Assembly: GCA_020061965.1 (NCBI GenBank)
Contig: JAGUXG010000219.1
Coordinates: 1-6,476, forward strand
Source of the DNA: a bacterium
Lineage (GTDB): Bacteria; UBA9089; UBA9088; JAGUXG01
Direction of reading: 5' to 3'
Length of the DNA stretch: 6,476 nt
This document shows positions 1 through 6,427 of this stretch, piece by piece. A model generated the notes under the pieces. It had not been told where the DNA came from and ran no database searches. It saw only the letters and a list, made by a program, of their open reading frames with translations. Both the position numbers and the translations under genes were made by a program. Positions within the stretch are counted from its first letter, which is position 1; every line of letters starts with the position of its first letter.

Positions 1-3
1 ATA

Positions 4-879
4 ATGAAATTTGGATTGCATATTTCTATCTCTGGTCCCTTAATAAATATTCTAGAAAGGGCGGTTTTTTTGGATTGTGATACCCTGCAGATATTCACCA
101 GAAACCCAAGGAGCTGGGCAAGTCCAAAGGACTATTCAGAAGAGGATATTTCAGCCTTCAAAGATGGGTTAAAGAAGAAGGGGATTGAGCCATTGGTTAT
201 TCATATTCCTTACCTTCCAAACTTTGCTTCCCCTGACCCAGACTTGATTGAAAAGAGTGTCCATATGCTTATCTCTGATTTGAAATGGGCAGAGAGACTT
301 TCCGCACTGTACCTCGTGATTCATCCAGGAAAACATCTGGGCTCAGGGACTGCCTCAGGAATACAAAGGGTGATAGAGTCAATAGATATAGCTTTCTCCT
401 CTGTCAAGAATAAAGTGCAATTGCTTTTAGAAAACACCGCCGGCCAAGGCACAGAAGTCGGTGTTCGATTAGAGGAACTTAAGCAGATAATAGATGGATG
501 TGAGCAATCAGAGAGAATTGGAGTCTGTCTTGATCTTTGCCATTTATATATGGCTGGCTATGATCTTAAGAATAGGCTTTCTGAAACGCTCAAGATGATT
601 AATAATATAATCGGGCTTTCTAAGGTAAAGATTTTACATGGAAGCGACTGCAAAGGTGACTGTGGTTCACATTTAGATAGGCATGAACATATTGGAGAGG
701 GTAAGATTGGTCTCAGTGGTTTTTCAAGAATAGTCAACCATCCCCTTCTTGGGAAACTCCCTCTTATCCTTGAAACACCAAAGAAAGAGGAGGAAGATGA
801 CCTTAAGAATATGGCAAAGATTAGAAGCCTGTCAAAAGAAAAGAATGTTGACACAGTTGATCAGATAATAGTATCATAA
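4..879 (+). CDS. nfo: Endonuclease IV (AP endonuclease, Zn-dependent)
   Basis: Probable class II AP endonuclease that cuts DNA 5' of abasic sites and trims blocked 3' ends in base excision repair; cytoplasmic. The 291-residue product has the usual family length and a TIM-barrel pattern. All nine metal-ligand positions of the family can be matched: H67, H107, E143 (in LLENTAGQG), D177 and H180 (in GVCLDLCH), H212, D225 and H227 (in DRHEHIGEGKIG) and E257 (in LILETPK). The start is the ATG 3 bases into the window, which gives the standard N-terminus MKFGLHISISG; the ribosome binding site would lie outside the window. The segment after H212 reads GSDCKGDCGS where the family usually has NDSK followed by GS, adding two cysteines. 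The gene ends 5 bases before the next one, so the two are probably co-transcribed. The assignment is secure. Confidence 0.97.
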   Translation: MKFGLHISISGPLINILERAVFLDCDTLQIFTRNPRSWASPKDYSEEDISAFKDGLKKKGIEPLVIHIPYLPNFASPDPDLIEKSVHMLISDLKWAERLSALYLVIHPGKHLGSGTASGIQRVIESIDIAFSSVKNKVQLLLENTAGQGTEVGVRLEELKQIIDGCEQSERIGVCLDLCHLYMAGYDLKNRLSETLKMINNIIGLSKVKILHGSDCKGDCGSHLDRHEHIGEGKIGLSGFSRIVNHPLLGKLPLILETPKKEEEDDLKNMAKIRSLSKEKNVDTVDQIIVS

Positions 880-884
880 AGGCT

Positions 885-2381
885 ATGGATTTATCTAAAA
901 GGATGTTTGGGATAGCTAACAAAATACGATGGCTAATGATTGTTTTGTCTCTTTTAACCCTCCAGCTTTTTGATAAAGAGAAGATTACTGCTCCTCATAC
1001 TTATATCCCTTTTTTCATTCTTATCATTTATAATATATCTTCTTACTTACACAAAGGCACCTCCTTTAAGATATGTTACGCTGAAAGTGCCCTTGATACA
1101 TTCTTTATCACCAGCCTAATCTTTTCAACGGGTGGTATAGAGAGTCCATTCTATCTCTTTTATCTTCTCATCATTATGTTTGGGGCTTGCTACTATAAAG
1201 TTTTGCCAACCTTTCTTCTGTCCTTTGGAATCTCTATAATATATTTGGTTGCCTCGTTTTTGTCTGGAGAATCTATTATTCCTTCTCATCTTATGGTAAG
1301 AATCCCGCTCTTCTTTGCTACGGCTGGTATGTGTTCCTTTCTTGTTACAGAGACAAAGATTGCTGAAGGTGAGCTTGAAGACCAGAGACAAAAGGCGAAG
1401 ATGCTTCAACCAAAGATTCAGGCTGCACTTTGCGATATTAACCAGGAGGTTGACAGATTACAAGAACTTTATGATATATCCATAAAGATAGATGGGGTAT
1501 CAAATGAGGCAGAATGGCTCTCTTATTCACTTGACTATGTTGTCCATTATCTATGTCCAGATTCGGCAGTTGTTTTCCTCTTTAATCTAAGCTCAGGTGG
1601 ATTAGAGGCAGTTGCAACAAAGGGCGAGAGTGTGGAATTCCCTTCTTTCAGGATTGGAGATGGGCTTATTGGTCAAGTAGCTAAAGAAGGGGAGAGTATT
1701 GTGGTCGGGGATACCTATATAAAGACAGGACCAGATTACACATTTTTCCAAAGACAAAAGATAGTCTCTCTTATTGCCGTACCCCTGTTTTTAGAAGGGA
1801 TAAATGGCGTTCTCTTCTGTGGATGGCGAGTAAAAAAGAGGTTTGAGGAGAAAGATAGGATGTTTATGGAGTTGGTTGGAAAGATTATAAGCATCCGCAT
1901 TAAAAATGAAAGATTGGATAAAGAGATAATGCTGCTCAGTATCTGCGACAAGAGCACAGCTTTATTTGCCTATCCATTCTTTGAAGGTAAACTGAAGGAA
2001 GAGTTTGCAAGAAGTATGAGGTTATGTAGGCCCCTTTCTTTGATTATCCTGCGGACAGGAAAAGACCTTGCTTTAGATGCTCAGAGGTTGGGTCTGGTTA
2101 TTAACTCTCAGACAAGGGCAGATGATATGGTCACATACCAAAACAATACCTTCTTTATTCTGGCTTTGCGAACAGGTGAGGACAAGATAAAGATATTAGC
2201 TAATAGGATACGGGAGGAGATAGAGAAAAAGATAGGAATAAAACCTATCATAGGAATAGCCTGCTATCCTGATTCTATGGCAGGCAGCCATACTGAGTTG
2301 ATAAGAAAGGCTTATGCTGCTTTAGCTTTGGCAGAAAGGAAAGTGGAACGGATGGTTATTGCCAGTGAGTGTGGAATATGA
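885..2381 (+). CDS. Membrane GAF-domain protein with degenerate GGDEF-like C-terminus
   Basis: A 498-residue putative sensor protein of unknown output. About six hydrophobic segments lie at roughly 14-29, 40-54, 68-82, 88-103, 107-126 and 138-154. A TGG-x-x-SPF motif at 82-88 resembles the membrane region of RegB/PrrB-type sensor kinases. A charged, probably coiled-coil linker (about 158-200) leads to a GAF domain (about 195-345; note FRIGDGLIGQVAKEGESIVV and the later IAVPLFLEG). The C-terminus (about 350-490) aligns by pattern with GGDEF diguanylate cyclases: the IGIACYPDS stretch and the following helix match the family's end. However, the signature position reads YQNNTFFIL and the metal-binding DxDxFK region reads LRTGKD, so cyclase activity is unlikely. 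There is no histidine kinase domain. The ATG at 885 is 5 bases after nfo, with a weak AAAGG just upstream; an ATG at 903 is an alternative. The domain calls are from pattern, not search. Confidence 0.85.
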   Translation: MDLSKRMFGIANKIRWLMIVLSLLTLQLFDKEKITAPHTYIPFFILIIYNISSYLHKGTSFKICYAESALDTFFITSLIFSTGGIESPFYLFYLLIIMFGACYYKVLPTFLLSFGISIIYLVASFLSGESIIPSHLMVRIPLFFATAGMCSFLVTETKIAEGELEDQRQKAKMLQPKIQAALCDINQEVDRLQELYDISIKIDGVSNEAEWLSYSLDYVVHYLCPDSAVVFLFNLSSGGLEAVATKGESVEFPSFRIGDGLIGQVAKEGESIVVGDTYIKTGPDYTFFQRQKIVSLIAVPLFLEGINGVLFCGWRVKKRFEEKDRMFMELVGKIISIRIKNERLDKEIMLLSICDKSTALFAYPFFEGKLKEEFARSMRLCRPLSLIILRTGKDLALDAQRLGLVINSQTRADDMVTYQNNTFFILALRTGEDKIKILANRIREEIEKKIGIKPIIGIACYPDSMAGSHTELIRKAYAALALAERKVERMVIASECGI

Positions 2382-2426
2382 GGGCATACCCAAGTAAATC
2401 AGGTTTACAAAGAAAGCCTGAGGTTG

Positions 2427-2518
2427 TAAGTTTAGGATGTTGTATGTTATTTGTTCTACTTTTTCAACCTACAACCTACAAGAAAAATCTTCGCTAGACC
2501 TCGTGTTCCTTGAGTATA
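2427..2518 (+). repeat. Dispersed inverted repeat, copy A (92 bp)
   Basis: This 92-bp non-coding stretch matches the reverse complement of 6378-6476 with two substitutions and one 7-base gap. It holds two tandem heptamers CAACCTA (2465-2471 and 2472-2478) plus a partial third, and ends with a 33-base block (about 2486-2518) that is identical in both copies. Relative to copy B it lacks one GTTGTAA-type heptamer near 2444, which removes half of the stem seen in B. The short GTTGTA at 2439-2444 can still pair with TACAAC at 2470-2475. It fills most of the gap between the GAF protein and nadD. It carries no gene and no transposase is nearby. A REP-like or MITE-like dispersed element is the best guess. 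Confidence 0.9.
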
Positions 2519-2520
2519 AT
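2511..2520 (+). promoter_or_regulatory. Candidate -10 element for nadD at the repeat edge
   Basis: A perfect TATAAT lies at 2515-2520, 24 bases before the nadD ATG. It straddles the boundary of repeat copy A, which supplies TATA while the flank supplies AT. Transcription would begin near 2527 and leave a leader of about 18 bases. No good -35 hexamer is found at 16-18 bases upstream, and the TG upstream is one base out of register for an extended -10, so the call is weak. Confidence 0.35.
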
Positions 2521-2544
2521 AGTGATGCCTCAGTTTTGAGATAC

Positions 2545-3111
2545 ATGAATAGGCTTGGAATATTTGGAGGTGTCTTTGACCCTGTTCATTTTGGTCATCT
2601 GCAGGTAGCAGAAGCAGCAAGAGAATGTCTCAATCTTTCAGATTTAATCTTTGTTCCTTCAGGGCTTCCACCTCATAAATGTCTGCCTGTTGCCTCTTGC
2701 CAGGACAGGTTGAATATGCTTAAAATAGCTACTTCAAAAAACCCTTATTTTTCCATATCTAAATTAGAGATTGAGAAAAAAGAATGTTCATATACAAAGG
2801 ATACAGTAGAAGAACTTAAGATAATTTATAAAGAGACTGAATTCTACTTTGTGATTGGATCGGATACAATTTCCGAGCTTAAAGAATGGAAAGAGATAGA
2901 CGACCTTTTTAGAGAGGTAAAGTTTGTTGCAGTGACAAGGCATGGTTTTCCGATAGAAGATACAAATTCAAGGATAGAAATAATTACCTCCCCTACCCTT
3001 GCCATTTCATCCTCTGAAATAAGAAGAAGGATAAAGAAAGGAAGGTCCATAAAATACTTAGTGCCAGAGAGGGTTGAGGAATATATATATGAAAACAACT
3101 TATATAAATGA
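2545..3111 (+). CDS. nadD: Nicotinate-nucleotide adenylyltransferase
   Basis: Transfers AMP from ATP to nicotinate mononucleotide to make deamido-NAD, the step before NAD synthetase; cytoplasmic. The 188-residue product has the normal length and a nucleotidyltransferase fold. The N-terminal GGVFDPVHFGHL (8-19) holds the HxGH nucleotide-binding motif at H15-H18. FVPSGLPPHK (36-45), SYTKDTVEEL (82-91), the FVIGSDTISELKEW stretch (102-115) and the SSSEIRRRI segment (155-163), a form of the family's ISSTEIR signature, follow in the expected order. The open frame extends back to 2437, but those 36 extra codons are repeat sequence, so the ATG at 2545 is chosen because it gives the standard MNRLGIFGG start. 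The ribosome binding site is weak (GAG at 2538-2540). It overlaps yqeK by 23 bases, consistent with translational coupling. Confidence 0.96.
   Translation: MNRLGIFGGVFDPVHFGHLQVAEAARECLNLSDLIFVPSGLPPHKCLPVASCQDRLNMLKIATSKNPYFSISKLEIEKKECSYTKDTVEELKIIYKETEFYFVIGSDTISELKEWKEIDDLFREVKFVAVTRHGFPIEDTNSRIEIITSPTLAISSSEIRRRIKKGRSIKYLVPERVEEYIYENNLYK
3076..3080 (+). promoter_or_regulatory. Ribosome binding site deciding the yqeK start
   Basis: GAGGA lies 8 bases before the ATG at 3089 and inside the 3' end of nadD. It favours that ATG over the in-frame TTG at 3074, which the site itself overlaps, and over the later ATG at 3128. The spacer is a run of alternating AT. Confidence 0.65.
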
Positions 3112-3652
3112 AAAGGTCAAGGGCATAATGACAGAGGAGAGGTTTATCCATACTGAAAGAACAATGGATATAGCCTTAAAGATAGCCTCCTGCTATGATA
3201 TAGCTAAAGAAAAGGTTGAAATTAGTGCCATTCTGCATGACTGTGCTAAAGAGATGCCCAAGGATGAAATGAAGAGATGGATTAAAAAAGCCAATATTAC
3301 CTTAGATGAGATTGAGGAGAAAGAGCCAGGACTCTGGCATCAGATAGTGAGTGCGATTATCGCAGAAAAGGATTTTGGGATAAAAGACCAGGAGATTTTG
3401 CAGGCAATCAGGGTTCATTCAACAGGGGATGCAGATATGTCTCTCTTAGCAAAGATTGTCTATATTGCTGACTACCTTGAAAGCTGGCCCAATGAAAGCA
3501 TAATGCAAAAGGCAAAAGAGAATATTGACCTTGCCTTAAGAGAGGTTATGATTAAAAAGATAAACTATATCTTTAATAAATCCGCTCTTCTTCATCCGAT
3601 GTCAGTTTCAGCCTATAACTATATTTCTTTAAGATGTATCCAAAACAGATAG
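3089..3652 (+). CDS. yqeK: HD-domain bis(5'-nucleosyl)-tetraphosphatase, YqeK family
   Basis: Probable symmetrical Ap4A hydrolase, splitting diadenosine tetraphosphate to two ADP; this activity is known for Firmicute YqeK proteins and is inferred here. The 187-residue product has the HD-superfamily metal ligands in order: H21 (RFIHTERT), H50-D51 (ILHDCAKEMP), H84 (GLWHQIVSA), H110 (IRVHSTG) and D128 (YIADYLES). The STG after H110 and the ADYLE motif are typical of YqeK rather than of other HD hydrolases. The C-terminal HPMSVSAYNY matches the family's end. The chosen start overlaps nadD by 23 bases, and the 3' end overlaps rsfS by 19 bases, so the three genes form one translationally coupled unit. 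The nadD-yqeK-rsfS order matches Bacillus subtilis. Confidence 0.94.
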   Translation: MKTTYINEKVKGIMTEERFIHTERTMDIALKIASCYDIAKEKVEISAILHDCAKEMPKDEMKRWIKKANITLDEIEEKEPGLWHQIVSAIIAEKDFGIKDQEILQAIRVHSTGDADMSLLAKIVYIADYLESWPNESIMQKAKENIDLALREVMIKKINYIFNKSALLHPMSVSAYNYISLRCIQNR

Positions 3653-3966
3653 CTAAAGAAGCAGGAAGAGCAGCTTTATCTAAGAAAGCAGAGGATATGG
3701 TTGTCCTTAATGTAAAGAATATAACAATAATCACTGACTATCTTGTCTTTCTTTCTGGAAATTCCAAGACCCATATCAAAGCAATCGCCGAAGCAATAGA
3801 AAAAAGGTTGAAGAAGGTTACGAGCCTTCACAAAGAAGAGAAAGGTAAGGGCTGGATTCTCTTAGATTATGGCAGTTGCGTAGTAAATATCTTTGATACG
3901 GAGACCAGAGCATTTTATCAGGTAGAAAACCTATGGGCGGATGCAGAGAAGATTCCCATCTTTTAA
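3634..3966 (+). CDS. rsfS: Ribosomal silencing factor RsfS (Iojap/YbeB family)
   Basis: Binds ribosomal protein uL14 on the 50S subunit and blocks subunit joining when growth slows (known for the family). The 110-residue product has normal length and shows the family landmarks: TDYLVFLSGNSKTHIKAIAE (34-53), then GWILLDYGS (73-81), then VVNIFD (83-88) and FYQVENLWADA (94-104). Two usually conserved positions differ: where most members read GD followed by VVH, this one has S81 and N85. The rest of the core is intact, so I treat the gene as functional. The ATG at 3634 lies inside the yqeK 3' end with no strong ribosome binding site, which suggests reinitiation after yqeK. The 36-base gap to mreB holds a promoter. 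Confidence 0.95.
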   Translation: MYPKQIAKEAGRAALSKKAEDMVVLNVKNITIITDYLVFLSGNSKTHIKAIAEAIEKRLKKVTSLHKEEKGKGWILLDYGSCVVNIFDTETRAFYQVENLWADAEKIPIF

Positions 3967-3996
3967 TAGACAAGAAGAATAGGAGATTGATATAAT
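3967..3996 (+). promoter_or_regulatory. Predicted sigma70-type promoter for mreBCD
   Basis: TAGACA at 3967-3972 (5 of 6 to TTGACA), an 18-base spacer, and TATAAT at 3991-3996 form a near-consensus housekeeping promoter. TG at 3988-3989 is in exact register for an extended -10 (TGATATAAT). Transcription would start about 7 bases past the -10, near 4003, which is the first base of the mreB ATG. The site starts one base after the rsfS stop codon. Confidence 0.65.
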
Positions 3997-4002
3997 AAGG
4001 AT

Positions 4003-5064
4003 ATGTTTTTGAATTCATTATTCAGTCTGTTTTCAAATGATATAGGTATAGATTTGGGAACAGCCAATACCCTTGTCTATGTGAAGGGTGAAGGGATTGT
4101 CCTTTGTGAGCCATCTGTTGTAGCTATCAATAGAGATCACAAAGAAGTCCTAGCTGTTGGGAATGATGCCAAAAGGATGCTTGGAAGGACTCCAGCAAGC
4201 ATTGTTGCCATTCAACCCCTCAGAGATGGTGTGATTGCTGACTTTGAGGTCACCCAACAGATGATTAGATACTTCATCCAGAAGGTGCATAACCGAAGAA
4301 CCTTTGTGAAACCGCGGGTAGTGATTGGAATTCCTTCTGGAATCACAGAGGTTGAGAGAAGGGCTGTTGTTGAAGCTGCAGAGCAGGCAGGAGCGCTTGA
4401 GGTGTATCTCATAGAAGAACCTATGGCCGCAGCAATTGGGGCGAACATCCCTGTCCATGAGCCATCAGGGAATATGATTGTTGACATTGGCGGAGGAACA
4501 ACAGAGGTTGCCATCATTTCACTGGGAGGGATGGTGGTCTGTAAATCTATAAGGATTGCTGGCAATGAGATGGATGAAGCCATTGTCCAGTATGTCCGAA
4601 AGGCTCATAACCTTCTCATAGGAGATAGAACTGCTGAAGAGGTAAAGATAAATATTGGATCAGCCTATCCCCTACCTCAGGAATCGACTATGGAGATAAA
4701 AGGCAGGGATGCAGTTTCAGGCCTACCAAGAACACTCAGGGTTACATCAGATAAGATACGGACTGCACTTAGAGAGCCTATCAATTTTATTGTTGAGGTG
4801 ATAAAGAGTGCCTTAGAAGAGACTCCTCCTGAACTCTCTTCAGATATTGTAGATAAAGGCATCATTATGGCTGGTGGAAGCTCTCAGTTAAAAAAATTGG
4901 ACGAACTTATCAAGCAGGAGACAGGGTTGAATGTGACTGTGGCTGAGGACCCATACACCTGTGTAGCCAGGGGCACAGGAAAATACCTTGAGGAATTAAA
5001 GAATATCCGCAAGGCAAGAAAGAGGATAGGAGGCCAGTGGCTAACCTCTACTTCAAGAAGGTAA
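4003..5064 (+). CDS. mreB: Rod shape-determining protein MreB (bacterial actin)
   Basis: Actin-like ATPase that forms membrane-bound filaments steering lateral wall synthesis. The 353-residue product has the full actin-fold motif set: phosphate 1 at [16 protein letters not shown] (14-29), connect 1 at [16 protein letters not shown] (106-121), the catalytic-region [12 protein letters not shown] (136-147), phosphate 2 at [11 protein letters not shown] (160-170), the adenosine motif near [10 protein letters not shown] (287-296) and connect 2 at [15 protein letters not shown] (313-327). The hydrophobic N-terminus [10 protein letters not shown] is a plausible membrane-binding amphipathic helix. 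The adenosine loop reads GGSSQL where many MreB proteins have GGGALL. The start is uncertain by two codons: ATG 4003 has AAGGA only 1 base upstream, while TTG 4009 has it 7 bases upstream. The 3' end overlaps mreC by 28 bases. Confidence 0.97.
   Translation: MFLNSLFSLFSNDIGIDLGTANTLVYVKGEGIVLCEPSVVAINRDHKEVLAVGNDAKRMLGRTPASIVAIQPLRDGVIADFEVTQQMIRYFIQKVHNRRTFVKPRVVIGIPSGITEVERRAVVEAAEQAGALEVYLIEEPMAAAIGANIPVHEPSGNMIVDIGGGTTEVAIISLGGMVVCKSIRIAGNEMDEAIVQYVRKAHNLLIGDRTAEEVKINIGSAYPLPQESTMEIKGRDAVSGLPRTLRVTSDKIRTALREPINFIVEVIKSALEETPPELSSDIVDKGIIMAGGSSQLKKLDELIKQETGLNVTVAEDPYTCVARGTGKYLEELKNIRKARKRIGGQWLTSTSRR
5028..5033 (+). promoter_or_regulatory. Ribosome binding site supporting the mreC GTG start
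   Basis: AGGAGG, a perfect anti-16S match, lies 3 bases before the GTG at 5037 and within the mreB coding sequence. The spacing is short, but no in-frame ATG occurs before the membrane segment, so this site and GTG are the best available start. Confidence 0.6.
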
Positions 5065-5828
5065 GAATCCCGGTCATCTTCCTTCTCGCCATCATTCTGC
5101 TCATTACCAATCCAATCTCTATTCGGAAAACTTTACGGTCTGTGCTGATTCCCATTGAAACTTTGGGTGCAAAGTTAAGAGGTTCGTCTGGTAGCCTTTA
5201 TAGTGCGCTCAAGGAGAATGAGAGGCTGGCGAAAGAGAATGCGGGATTAGAGACCGAGATAGGAAGACTCGCAGATAAATTAGCCAGCAAAGAAGATGTT
5301 TTTAGAGAGAATGTGAGGCTGCGTGAGATTTTAGATTATAAAGAAAAACTGGGCAGAAAGATAATAGTAGCTAATATTTTAGGATACGATCCAACCTCCA
5401 TTCTTTCAACCATAGTTATAGACAGAGGGACAGATGACGGTGTCAGGAAGGGTCTTTGTGTCGTTACTATCAAAGGAGAAAAAGAGCTTCTTCTGGGTAG
5501 GATAATTGATCTCTTCTCGGGATCCTCTATTGTCCTTCTTATCACAGATAAAAGCTCTCTCATCCCAGCAATGCTTGCTGAAACTTGCGAAAAAGGCATT
5601 TTAGTTGGAGAACAAGAAGGGCTTTCTTTATCCTTTATTGAAAGCCACATAGACCCAAAGTCAAAAGAGGATGTGGTCACCTTAGAAGACAGGGATATTC
5701 CAGGTGGAATATTGATAGGCAAGGTCGGAAAGATTGGACCAAAGAAGATGGGGCTCTTCAGAGAGATAAAAGTAGTACCTGGTTTTGACATTAGTAAATT
5801 GAGAGAGGTTTTGGTGATTGTCCGATAA
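5037..5828 (+). CDS. mreC: Rod shape-determining protein MreC
   Basis: Bitopic inner-membrane protein whose periplasmic part links MreB filaments to PBP2/RodA. The 263-residue product has a short cytoplasmic N-terminus, one membrane helix (about 11-28), a coiled coil rich in Glu, Lys and Leu (about 56-100, ending in [11 protein letters not shown], the family hallmark), then the two beta-barrel region (about 108-263) with [19 protein letters not shown] (113-131), an [13 protein letters not shown] stretch (221-233) and [16 protein letters not shown] at the end. The usual GD-x-VvTSGl segment reads [12 protein letters not shown] here, a loose match. Translation begins at GTG, overlapping mreB by 28 bases, so coupling is likely. 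There are no cysteine clusters or extra C-terminal domains. Confidence 0.95.
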   Translation: MANLYFKKVRIPVIFLLAIILLITNPISIRKTLRSVLIPIETLGAKLRGSSGSLYSALKENERLAKENAGLETEIGRLADKLASKEDVFRENVRLREILDYKEKLGRKIIVANILGYDPTSILSTIVIDRGTDDGVRKGLCVVTIKGEKELLLGRIIDLFSGSSIVLLITDKSSLIPAMLAETCEKGILVGEQEGLSLSFIESHIDPKSKEDVVTLEDRDIPGGILIGKVGKIGPKKMGLFREIKVVPGFDISKLREVLVIVR

Positions 5829-5852
5829 AAAGTGAGCATTCATGGGTCAGGT

Positions 5853-5858
5853 AAGAGA
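5853..5858 (+). promoter_or_regulatory. Probable ribosome binding site of mreD
   Basis: AAGAGA lies 9 bases before the mreD ATG in the 39-base gap after mreC. It is a partial match to the anti-16S sequence and supports the ATG at 5868. Confidence 0.4.
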
Positions 5859-5867
5859 TAATCAGCA

Positions 5868-6338
5868 ATGAAAAAGTCTATTTATATTGTCATTGTTATC
5901 TGCATCTGCTTCTTGCTTCAGACTTCTTTCTCTGATATCTTTTTGTTATTCGGAGCAAAACCTGATTTTCTTCTGATTATAACAGTCTTATTATCGCCCT
6001 CTTTTTCTTCCACATCTTCTGGGTTAGTTGGGCTTGCCTGTGGGCTTTTACAGGATGCAGTAGGAATCTTTAGGCTTGGAACAAATGGCCTGGCCAAATC
6101 CATTGTCTCTGTCTCTGTGAACCTTGTAGCTGACAAGATTTACCCGGACAGGATAGAGATTCAGTTTGCTATTCTATTTTTTGCTACTATTATCCAGGGG
6201 ATAATCCTTTTCTTTATCGCCATAGTCTCACAACAGACATCTCCTTCAATCCTTTCTCTCCTTATAGAAGGATTATATAATGGTATCTTTGGAATATTAA
6301 TATGGAGGTTATTGAAGGCTTTGTATATGTTTAGCTGA
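5868..6338 (+). CDS. mreD: Rod shape-determining protein MreD
   Basis: Small polytopic inner-membrane partner of MreC in the elongation complex. The 156-residue product is almost entirely hydrophobic, with about six segments at 4-20, 33-44, 52-66, 75-89, 99-121 and 129-153. It shows the recognisable family pattern KPDFLLI (31-37), GLACGLLQDAVG (55-66) and LGTNGLAKSIV (70-80), which match the MreD signature of P-D-x-L, G-x-x-x-G-L-x-x-D and L-G-x-x-x-L. Length is normal. It is the third gene of the mreBCD set. In many genomes mrdA (PBP2) and rodA follow, but here the next 138 bases are non-coding and enter repeat copy B, so any such gene starts outside the window. Confidence 0.93.
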   Translation: MKKSIYIVIVICICFLLQTSFSDIFLLFGAKPDFLLIITVLLSPSFSSTSSGLVGLACGLLQDAVGIFRLGTNGLAKSIVSVSVNLVADKIYPDRIEIQFAILFFATIIQGIILFFIAIVSQQTSPSILSLLIEGLYNGIFGILIWRLLKALYMFS

Positions 6339-6357
6339 TTAAAGCATATTTCAACCG

Positions 6358-6427
6358 AAGGAGATAATTGAAAGTTATATACTCAAGGAACACGAGGTCT
6401 AGCGAAGATTTTTGTTGTAGGTTGTAG
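6358..6427 (+). other. Strong SD plus TTG opening a 19-codon ORF into repeat B
   Basis: AAGGAG at 6358-6363, one of the best Shine-Dalgarno matches in the window, is followed after 4 bases by TTG at 6368. The frame opened (MKVIYSRNTRSSEDFCCRL) stops at 6425-6427, inside the repeat that begins at 6378. It could be a chance match, a leader peptide, or the original start of a gene downstream of mreD that the repeat has cut off. Only about three codons precede the repeat, so no family can be assigned. Confidence 0.3.

Noticed and set aside
1932..2378. Active diguanylate cyclase domain
   Set aside because: The GGDEF signature is replaced by NNTFF and the metal-binding aspartates are missing, so only a degenerate fold is claimed.
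2399..2421. TCAGG...CCTGA hairpin after the GAF gene as an intrinsic terminator
   Set aside because: The stem is only 5 bp, or 8 with a bulge, and no U-run follows (next bases GGTTGTAAG).
2465..2481. Heptamer tandem repeats as the start of a CRISPR array
   Set aside because: The units are 7 bases with no spacers, and the array is just two and a half units long.
2437..2544. 36-codon N-terminal extension of nadD in the same open frame
   Set aside because: The extension is translated repeat sequence, has no family counterpart, and the ATG at 2545 gives the standard NadD N-terminus.
3074..3088. TTG at 3074 as the yqeK start
   Set aside because: It overlaps the GAGGA that is well spaced for the ATG at 3089, and it adds no recognisable residues.
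5336..5839. Long minus-strand open frame opposite mreC (and others opposite mreB and nadD)
   Set aside because: They lie entirely opposite well-supported + strand genes, have no family motifs and carry no plausible ribosome binding context.
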